Shown: positions 1 through 6,500 of the stretch, one piece after another
How the letters are laid out: every line of letters begins with the position of its first letter
How positions within the stretch are numbered: the stretch's first letter is position 1
Source of the DNA: M3007 sp046316495
Lineage (GTDB): Bacteria; Bacteroidota; Bacteroidia; Chitinophagales; Saprospiraceae
Length of the DNA stretch: 11,931 bases
Reading direction: 5' to 3'
Assembly (NCBI GenBank): GCA_046316495.1
Contig: JBKDAM010000031.1
Span: 1 to 11,931 of the forward strand
The notes under the pieces: generated by a model
Told to the model about the DNA's origin: nothing
The model's input: the letters and a program-made list of their open reading frames with translations, nothing else
Database searches by the model: none
Position numbers and translations under genes: made by a program

Positions 1-161
1 ACGACGCCTTGGGCCGGATTCTGTACACAGCGAAAGGCCAGTTTGCGAAAGGATACAACGTATTCACGGTAGACCGGAAGTTGGTAGACGGCGTAGGCAA
101 CTTGTACTACAAAGTCGAGACGACGACTGATCAAGCAGTGAAAGCAATGATCAATGGTTAA
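1..161 (+). CDS. C-terminal end of a large exported protein with a T9SS sorting-like tail (5' partial)
   Basis: Only the last 52 codons are present, read from base 3 to the TAA at 159-161; the gene starts before the window. The visible tail contains GRILYTAKGQFAKGYN, then a hydrophobic/aromatic strand with NLYYKVET, and ends KAMING. This order (a G-x-L/I strand, a G-Y-N turn, a late L-Y-Y strand and a short lysine-containing end) matches the beta-sandwich C-terminal domain (type A sorting domain) that takes Bacteroidota proteins through the type IX secretion system and is removed at the cell surface. The rest of the protein cannot be judged. It lies upstream of, and in the same direction as, the giant surface protein at 3319, so the two may be paralogues in one surface-protein locus; that is inference. 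The gene is closed by the hairpin at 192-230. The frame is well supported because the other two forward frames hit stops inside this stretch. Confidence 0.75.
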   Translation, partial: DALGRILYTAKGQFAKGYNVFTVDRKLVDGVGNLYYKVETTTDQAVKAMING

Positions 162-175
162 TTGTTAATTGTTAA
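158..175 (+). repeat. 7-bp tandem repeat TTAATTG (about 2.6 copies) over the stop codon
   Basis: The heptamer TTAATTG repeats head to tail starting within the last sense codon of the upstream gene. Because 7 is not a multiple of 3, each copy places TAA in a different frame (159-161, 166-168, 173-175). Translation that slips or reads through would therefore stop within a few codons. Similar TTAATTG runs are, in my memory, common in Bacteroidota intergenic DNA, so this may be a simple-sequence repeat rather than a selected stop block. Confidence 0.7.
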
Positions 176-191
176 GGATTGTTTGTAGATA

Positions 192-230
192 AAAAATGGG
201 TGGTGAGCGTTTTGCTTGCTGCCCATTTTT
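192..230 (+). terminator. Rho-independent (probably bidirectional) terminator after the upstream gene
   Basis: Two arms of 17 bases (192-208 and 214-230) pair around a GTTTT loop (209-213). The outer nine pairs are perfect, AAAAATGGG with CCCATTTTT; the inner eight include four G-U wobbles. The A-run on the left arm and T-run on the right arm give a U-tract on either strand, so the hairpin could end transcription from both sides. It begins 30 bases after the TAA at 159-161, which suits the end of that gene, and it makes readthrough into the gene at 991 unlikely. Confidence 0.85.
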
Positions 231-800
231 AATGGTTGATTATCAATAAATTTATACAGCAAAGTGTTAATATTTTAGACATAAATGACTTAATCTATTT
301 GACCAAAATTCTAAACATTTTCGCTACTTATTTGAGCAGGGATGAGCTGGTATTCGAGCGCTAAATCTGAGAGCGTTTTCCGCTACCTTAGTGTTTTCAA
401 TGTAACCTCTGTGTTAAGAGCATCACTGTGTGTACGTTTCCTTTTTCTCACAGCAAATGGAGGTATAATTTTTTCCAAGTTGCTTTCCAAATTTACCCTA
501 CCACCTAAGTTTTTGTAAAGATACTAAAGAGAATAAGCCCGGACGCCTTATAGAAGAGTACGACTAAAGAGTGTTAGAGATTGTAGAAGTTGGTTTTTTC
601 CAAAATAGCTCGTCCTACCAAAACTTTAAATTTCATTCTTTAAACTTAAAAAATTGAGCCTATTAAGCTCTTTGCTTGGCCTTCTGGTACCGCTCGAAGG
701 GTTGGGAAGGCAGATTTGCTTCCTTGGCTCTTTTTGGGATAGCTGAAAAAGGATCGGTAATCTGCCTATTGAAGCCTGTATTTCACCTTGTATAATGCTT
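231..800. other. Intergenic region, no gene seen
   Basis: No reading frame with protein-like composition was found on either strand. Visible structure is limited. At 389-421 there is a GTGTT-rich stretch containing CCTCTGTGTT, whose near copy CCTCCGTGTT lies at 2941-2950 in the other intergenic region. At 708-716 and 759-767 there is a perfect 9-bp inverted repeat (AGGCAGATT with AATCTGCCT), which encloses a smaller CTTTTT/AAAAAG dyad at 730-735 and 746-751. These could be decayed intergenic repeats or parts of a structured leader; nothing recognisable as a known ncRNA family was seen. Confidence 0.55.
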
Positions 801-833
801 GTTTATTCAAGAGGAATGGCGGTTTATTCAAGA
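801..833 (+). repeat. Direct repeat GTTTATTCAAGA x2 with 21-bp period
   Basis: The 12-mer GTTTATTCAAGA occurs at 801-812 and again at 822-833. The start-to-start distance of 21 bp is close to two turns of B-DNA, so both copies face the same side of the helix, as expected of paired sites for a DNA-binding protein. They lie about 100 bases upstream of the candidate promoter at 922-952 and could be activator sites for the gene at 991. The repeat is seen directly; the regulatory role is inference. Confidence 0.5.
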
Positions 834-921
834 AAGATGCAGTTGGCAGCAACACAACTTTGTCCTGCGCATTTTTTCGGCTTTCAGGCTAATTTAAATG
901 CACCTGCCTGCAATTAACAAT

Positions 922-952
922 CTTGTAAAATGCTGGCCGATAACTATTTATG
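922..952 (+). promoter_or_regulatory. Candidate Bacteroidota-type promoter for the gene at 991
   Basis: CTTG at 922-925 and TATTTATG at 945-952 are separated by 19 bases. They resemble the -33 (TTG/TTTG) and -7 (TAnnTTTG) elements used by the Bacteroidota primary sigma factor, with one mismatch in the -7 box. Transcription would start near 959, leaving a leader of about 30 bases before ATG 991. This placement argues against the upstream in-frame ATG at 898, which would lie outside the transcript. Such short matches arise by chance in AT-rich DNA, so confidence is modest. Confidence 0.4.
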
Positions 953-990
953 ATCCAAGGTATATACTTGGATGGAGTATTTTCTATAGT

Positions 991-2496
991 ATGAAAGACA
1001 TTCAAGAGCTTGTTTACATTATACAACAACATCATTTAGTTTTGATGAATACAAATGGACAGCCTCTTGATCGGGAAACACTCTTGTACCGGTTTTTCGA
1101 AGGCATTGAGAAAAGAGCCATCACTTCAGATGAAGAGGCGAAGAAGTTCTTGTACCCGGAGGGGGGAGGCAGTGGAAAATACCGGCGTTTGAAGTCTGAT
1201 TTGAGAGACCTATTATTAAGTTCTATAGCGGCCTTTGAGGCCAATGGAAATGATTTTTCTGATTACCAAAAAGCCTATTATTCCTGCCACCGCGACTGGC
1301 TGATTGTGAAAATTTTGATTGGTCAGAATGCTAACACTGCTGCCATAGGCCAGGCAACCAAGCTGTTAAAACAGGTCCAAGTGTATGAATTCACTCTTTT
1401 GACAATGGATATTGCAGCTTACCTGGCCTATCAGTATGGTCTACGGGAGAGTAATGACAAGAAATTTAGAGAGGTGAATGAGCTGTATTCAAGGTGCCGG
1501 GTACTCAATAATGCGGAGTGCCTGGCGGAGCAATTGTACACAGAATTAATGGTGAAAGTAGTCAATCAGATAGCCCCCAATGAGGCTGTTTCCCACCTAG
1601 CAACTGAGAGCTTCGAGCAAATAAAAGCCAAGATGAGACAGTTTAGCTCGTACAAGCTGCATTTGTATGGAAACATGATTCAGGTACTCCAGTTTTCTTC
1701 AATTAACCGGTATGAGCAGGTATTACCAATTTGTAATGAAGCAATCGAGTTTTTTGAACAAAAACCATTTGAAGCTAGGGTCCCCTTGCAAATGTTCTAT
1801 TACCAAAAGCTACTTTGTCACATTCACCTAAGGCAGTTTGAACAAGGTAAGGCTGTCGCAGATCAATGTATACGTTTTACAAATGAGGGGAATTTTAATT
1901 GGTTCAAATACCTGGAGCTTTACCTCAAGCTAGCTTTTTATACTCAGCAATACAAGGAGGGGGCAAGAGTTGTTCAATTGGTGCTTGCTCACCCGCGGTT
2001 TGAGTTTTTACCAGATAACGTTAGGGAGCTTTGGAGTATTTACGAGTCCTATTTGTACCTGCTGGTAAAAGTGGGAAAAATTCCATCTTTGTCCACCTCC
2101 AGGTTTAAGTTGAACAAATTTGTGAATGAGACTCGAATTTATTCTAGGGATAAGAGTGGAATGAATGTGGCGATTATGGTCATAAAAACACTTTATCTAT
2201 TGGCAGAACGGCGGTATCAGCAGATGATTGATGAGGTGGTTAGCGTTGATCGGTATTGTAGTCGCTATTTGGGTGGGTCGAATACACTTCGCAGCTTTAA
2301 CTTTATGAAAATGCTGATGCAAATTCCGTTGGGATGGTTCGAATTACGGAAAGTTGAAAAACGGGCTGCTAGATATCTGAAAGCGCTTTCCCAAAATCCA
2401 ATTGTATTGGGTAGCCATACCCATGAGGTCGAGTTAATTCCCTATGAGGATTTATGGGAAATGGCCTTGGAGATCCTACGTCGACCTGCTGCATGA
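991..2496 (+). CDS. TPR-like helical-repeat protein of unknown function
   Basis: A 501-residue protein if it starts at ATG 991. An in-frame ATG at 898 would add 31 residues, but that extension (rich in Pro, Trp, Tyr and Ile) does not look like the rest of the protein, and the best promoter match lies inside it, so 991 is preferred. The protein has no signal peptide or membrane span and should be cytosolic. An N-terminal helical region carries the basic motif KYRRLKSDLRDLLLSSI (residues 63-79), then YQKAYYSCHRDW (about 92-103) and KILIGQNANTAAI (107-119). The remainder is a run of amphipathic helices resembling degenerate TPR or SEL1-type repeats. I recall Saprospiraceae proteins of similar size with the same pattern of a basic KLK helix followed by an AYY-x-C-x-x-W segment, but none of known function. 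No catalytic motif is seen. Its neighbours encode large exported proteins in the same direction; it appears to be a single-gene transcript. Confidence 0.85.
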   Translation: MKDIQELVYIIQQHHLVLMNTNGQPLDRETLLYRFFEGIEKRAITSDEEAKKFLYPEGGGSGKYRRLKSDLRDLLLSSIAAFEANGNDFSDYQKAYYSCHRDWLIVKILIGQNANTAAIGQATKLLKQVQVYEFTLLTMDIAAYLAYQYGLRESNDKKFREVNELYSRCRVLNNAECLAEQLYTELMVKVVNQIAPNEAVSHLATESFEQIKAKMRQFSSYKLHLYGNMIQVLQFSSINRYEQVLPICNEAIEFFEQKPFEARVPLQMFYYQKLLCHIHLRQFEQGKAVADQCIRFTNEGNFNWFKYLELYLKLAFYTQQYKEGARVVQLVLAHPRFEFLPDNVRELWSIYESYLYLLVKVGKIPSLSTSRFKLNKFVNETRIYSRDKSGMNVAIMVIKTLYLLAERRYQQMIDEVVSVDRYCSRYLGGSNTLRSFNFMKMLMQIPLGWFELRKVEKRAARYLKALSQNPIVLGSHTHEVELIPYEDLWEMALEILRRPAA

Positions 2497-2552
2497 GTTA
2501 ATTTACGCTTGTATTCATCTTTCTACTTCTCCCATTTTGATTGGTTCTCTTG

Positions 2553-2576
2553 ATCGGGTGCGGAATTGCACTCGAT
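2553..2576 (+). terminator. Possible terminator stem-loop after the TPR-like gene
   Basis: ATCGGGTGC (2553-2561) pairs with GCACTCGAT (2568-2576) across a GGAATT loop: nine pairs with one G-U. It lies 57 bases after the stop codon at 2494-2496. No T-run follows, so it is not a classical intrinsic terminator. It may instead protect the mRNA 3' end or be incidental. Confidence 0.3.
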
Positions 2577-2737
2577 ATTAAGCTATGATTACTTTAATCG
2601 GTCAATCTGTTTCAGGATTAAGGTTTCCGCAGTCAAGCCTTCCTTGGCCCTCATGGTGTGTCCCTTTTTCTGATTAAAAAGGAGGTATTGCTGCATTTAA
2701 GACTCGTTTTCTTTTGAGGTCTACTGTATTTCCTAAA

Positions 2738-2864
2738 AAAAAACAAGGTGTAAAACTCACGAAAGTAGTAATAATGCTGAATATAATTAATTGACTTTAA
2801 ATATATTATTATTTTTTTAAAATTTTCAAGTTGGCAAAAGTTAGCTCACAAAACCTTGTTTTTT
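2738..2864. repeat. 12-bp inverted repeat flanking an A/T-rich core
   Basis: AAAAAACAAGGT at 2738-2749 is the exact reverse complement of ACCTTGTTTTTT at 2853-2864. The 103 bases between them include a very A/T-rich core (about 2780-2830) with further small dyads such as TAATAAT/ATTATTA. The layout resembles a small inverted-repeat element or a long hairpin. No target-site duplication was recognised and no transposase is nearby, so a mobile origin is only a possibility. Confidence 0.5.
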
Positions 2865-3167
2865 GCTGCGAAGAAGCTGTGTGCTTGTTTGGACATTTGC
2901 ATTGTCATTTGGTAAGAATGATCAACACTGTTGAGGTGTTCCTCCGTGTTTTTCTACGCCATTGATGAAGAATCTACTATTTGTCCATAAAAAGAGCCTA
3001 GTTTAATTACTACTTTTTAACTACTCCATCTATAGGGGCCGCCTGATGCCTTGTTCGTGCAGAAAGCGGTGATTTTAGGATTGGCTTTAAGCCCGTCTGA
3101 CAGCTGTGGTCACGCAGTTGAAGGCCGTTTCTATGGCTTTTTTGGCGAATAAAATTTATATATAAAT

Positions 3168-3194
3168 ATTTTACAACATATAAAAATGTAAAAT
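3168..3194. promoter_or_regulatory. Operator-like dyad upstream of the giant gene
   Basis: ATTTTACA (3168-3175) and TGTAAAAT (3187-3194) form a perfect 8-bp inverted repeat with an 11-base spacer. The half-site spacing of about two helical turns (19 bp start to start) suits a dimeric regulator, and the dyad lies about 125 bases before ATG 3319. The surroundings are A/T rich, where such dyads can occur by chance; no regulator can be named. Confidence 0.35.
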
Positions 3195-3318
3195 CAACGA
3201 AATGGAAAATAGATTCAGTTCTACCATCTGTATTCGGGGTAGGCCATGTCACCTTGTTGCAGGAACCTAATTTTTAAGAAAATTTTTACAACACTTTTAA
3301 TAAACTAGTAACCTGATT

Positions 3319-3573
3319 ATGGAAAAATCATTTCAATGGTTGCTGCAAGTGCTTACCAGCCTTGTGGCAATGATCATCGGGCTGGTGCCAGTAGCTGTTT
3401 CGGTCAGCGAGGTAGCAGTGGCGATGCTGGTGGCTGGGGCCTTGATCCCGGTAGTATTTTTCAACGAACGCCTTCGTGAGGAAATCCGCCAAATGCTTAT
3501 GGCCTTAAAACGGCAAAATGTGCTCGGTTTGAGCCTATTTCTAGTACTTATGAGCGGTACGATGGCTTATGGT
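3319..3573 (+). other. N-terminal targeting region of the giant protein
   Basis: Residues 5-27 and 32-48 are two hydrophobic stretches separated by a short SVSE turn. A charged helix follows (NERLREEIRQ, 49-58). The next stretch, from M61, is a textbook signal peptide: MALKRQ, a hydrophobic core NVLGLSLFLVLMSG, and a likely signal peptidase I site AYG|QSG after residue 85. Either translation starts at 3493/3499, or the protein carries two extra membrane segments ahead of the cleavage site. Confidence 0.6.
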
Positions 3574-6500
3574 CAGTCGGGCCGTGCTTTCCGGGATTTT
3601 GACAGCAACGGCCTTCAGGCTGCTGGAGAACCGGGTGTAGAAGGGATTCAGGTACGGCTTTATGCCAATGCTGGGTTTCCTCAAAAAGACCAATTGATCG
3701 GTACTACGGTAACGGGTGCCAATGGAATATACAACTTTGCGACATCCTTAACGAGTGGTCGGGCTGCAATGCCTGGCGAACAGCTGCGTATTGAATTTGA
3801 TATTCCCACTTCGTACAGCTGTGATGTTTCGGAGTCAGTCGACTTTCCGAGTGCGAGTGGGGTAACCTACGGCAGTAGCGTACAGTTTATCGTTGGTCAG
3901 CAAGCCAATGTAAATTTTGCGATGAATTATTCTGGGCAGACGGTGACCAACCCGAATCCAGATGTATTTATTCCTTGTTATGGATTTGGTAACTATGGTG
4001 TAGGTGGAAATGTAGACAACGAACCCGCCTTGGTTTTGACCAAATTTTTGTGGAATGGTATTCCGGCGGGAAACAATAACGGACAGGCGGGAGTTCCTTC
4101 TCCTGTTAAATTGGCGAATATTGCGCAGATTGGCTCCACATATGGGGTGGCCTTTTCCAAGCAGTCTCAAAAAGTTTTTGTGTCTGCTTGTTTGCGCAGG
4201 CACGCAGCGATGGGGCCACTTGGTCCAGGTGGTATTTACTTGGTAGATCCATATACTGCCAATCCAAACAAAGTATCGAATTTTCTAAGTCTGGATGCGA
4301 TTGGGATTAATACCCAAAACAACAATGGCGTATATCCTCCAAACCCGGGTAACAACACCAGCCCGGTGAGTGATTATATTGGAACAAACGCGCAGCGCGG
4401 TTTACCAGCCAACAATGAACTTCCCAGCACAGATTATGCGGCTGGGGATCAGATTGGTAAACTCTCGTTGGGAGATATTGATATTTCGGACGACGGGCGT
4501 TATTTGTATATCGTTAATTTATATGATCGGAAGGTTTACGAGATTGATTTAGTAGATCCGGTTAATCCACAAGCCCCCACCCTTGCGAACAAAGCAACCA
4601 GGGTTCGCAGTTGGGTAATACCAGATGCGGCGACAAGTGCCAGTCAGGGTGAACACCGTCCTTGGGGCTTGAAGTTTTATCGTGGAAAGGTATATATAGG
4701 CGTTGTATTGAGTGGACAAGATATCAATGGTAATGTGGTGAGCCCAGTAAATGGCACTGGCAACAACCAAATTGGCATTGATCTTCTTGGATTGGTATAT
4801 GAATTGACACCATCCACCTCTACGTTCTCAACGCGACTTCAATTTAGCTTTAATTACGGACGGGAACGTCCATGGATTCCTTGGGGGTACCGCCAAGGAC
4901 AACCAAGCCGGTATTTTGGAGGAACGGACCGAGAGGTGGCGGAGCCAATTATCGGTGATATTGAATTTGATGATAGTGGAAATATGTTAATTGGTGTATT
5001 GGACCGTAAGGGGCACAAGTACGCCATCTACAACAATGATTATGCAGGTAACACGCTTGAGTACGAGTATTCCACGGCTGGAGAGCTTCTGCGGGCACAA
5101 TATTCAGAGACTCCAACAGGATGCACGTATACTATTATTTCCAACCCTGGAACGACGGATTATTACAACGATAATATCCAGCATCCGGAGTCTGTGCAAG
5201 GTCCTCTGGCAGTATTGCCTGGTTCCAATCAGGTCCTAGCTGTAGTACTTGACCCGATCCTGATTCGATCAGGGGGGGTGATTCGATTAAACAATGTAAC
5301 AGGCGCACAAGTCCCTAACTCAGCGTATGAGGTGACGGATGATCGTGGCGCCAACCCTAATTCCAGTTCTGTACCCAGTAAGGCCAACGGCTTGGGAGAT
5401 ATCGAGTTGTCTGGATCAGCGTTGCCCATTGAGATTGGCAACCGAGTATGGGCAGACTTGGACAGGGATGGTATTCAAGATCCAGGAGAGCCTGGAATTA
5501 ATGGGGTGACCGTCCAGCTACTGGCTCCAAACGGTACGGTTCTAGCCAGTACGGTGACGTCTGGCGGTGGCCATTACTACTTCAACGAATTTAATGTGGC
5601 GGATGGTAATCCTGGGCTTGCGGGCAATCAGGCAGGACCTCAGCCCTTCCAGAATTACCAGATCGCGATTCCTGGTACAATGTTCAACGCTGGCCAGCCT
5701 TTAGCGGGTGCGATTGTGACTTCTCTCAATCAGGTGGGTACTGGACTAGCTGACTACGCTGACAATGATGCCTCTTTTGCGGGGTCGAACCTGGTAATTC
5801 CAGTTACGACTGGAGCGAACGGTCAGAATGACCACACGTTTGATTTTGGTGTGGTTCCTGCTGATTATGGCGATTTGCCAGATAGCTACTGCACCACAGC
5901 TGCAAGCAACGGCCCATACCACAACATTGATGCGAATCTGATGCTGGGGACAAGCGTCGACGCGGAGATCAATGGGCAGCCAGAGGCAATGGCAGGTTTA
6001 ATGACGGGCGGCGATGATCACAACACGGGCTACGTCTCTGCCGGAACACCAGGCAATAACGGAGATGAAACCGGTTTGGTATTCGGGCCTATTGTGCCGG
6101 GTGGGCAGTCGTATGTAACTGCCACCGTAACGAACACAACAGGGGTGCCTGCGGTACTACAAATCTGGATCGACTTCAATAATAACGGCATGTTTGATAC
6201 AGGTGAAGAGCTAAAGACGGGTGGTTTTGCTCCTGCAGGTGCTATTGTACCTGTAAGTGGCTTTAATGCCGTTCGTTTATACTACGATGTACCTACCAGT
6301 GCGAACACACAGAACGGACAAGTATTCGCGCGTGCACGATTGTCTACCGCCGGGGGCTTAATGCCCAAAGGTGCAGCCTTAAATGGTGAAGTAGAGGATT
6401 ATAAAATTGCGACTACAAAAATCGGTAACCTGGTATGGAGGGACTACAACAACGATGGTATTCAGAATGAGCCTTTGAGCGCTGGTATCAATGGAGTGGA

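Larger units (their letters stand above)
2497..3318. other. AT-rich intergenic region with several dyads, no credible gene
   Basis: The 822 bases between the TPR-like gene and the giant gene hold no frame with convincing protein composition. Structure seen: a stem-loop at 2553-2576; a 7-bp hairpin CCTTTTT/AAAAAGG at 2663-2669 and 2676-2682 that overlaps a purine-rich AAGGAGG with no gene after it; a 12-bp inverted repeat at 2738-2864 around an almost pure A/T core; the motif CCTCCGTGTT at 2941-2950 echoing 407-416; and an 8-bp dyad at 3168-3194. No good match to the Bacteroidota promoter consensus was found before 3319, so the start of the giant transcript is not located. Confidence 0.6.

Noticed and set aside
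791..796. TATAAT resembling an E. coli-type -10 box
   Set aside because: The Bacteroidota primary sigma factor uses TAnnTTTG-type -7 boxes, and no matching -35 element or suitably placed gene start goes with it.
898..990. Upstream in-frame ATG as start of the TPR-like protein
   Set aside because: The added 31 residues do not resemble the rest of the protein, and the best promoter match lies inside the extension. ATG 991 is preferred, though 898 cannot be excluded.
2585..2677. 30-codon plus-strand ORF beginning MITLIGQSV
   Set aside because: It is short, unusually rich in Ser, Pro and Trp, ends in a hairpin, and shows no support beyond chance.
2680..2685. Purine-rich AGGAGG resembling a Shine-Dalgarno site
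   Set aside because: No start codon with an open frame follows at a useful distance, it is partly buried in the 2663-2682 hairpin, and Bacteroidota rarely depend on such sites.
3010..3252. 80-codon minus-strand ORF in the intergenic region before the giant gene
   Set aside because: It has no recognisable family features, and its Phe/Tyr/Ile-rich segment simply reflects the A/T-rich DNA at 3150-3200. It contains the dyad at 3168-3194 and has no promoter that I can see.
3254..3275. TTG plus TAATTTTT as a promoter for the giant gene
   Set aside because: The spacing is only 11 bases, far short of the usual 19 or so, and the -7 box lacks the final G.
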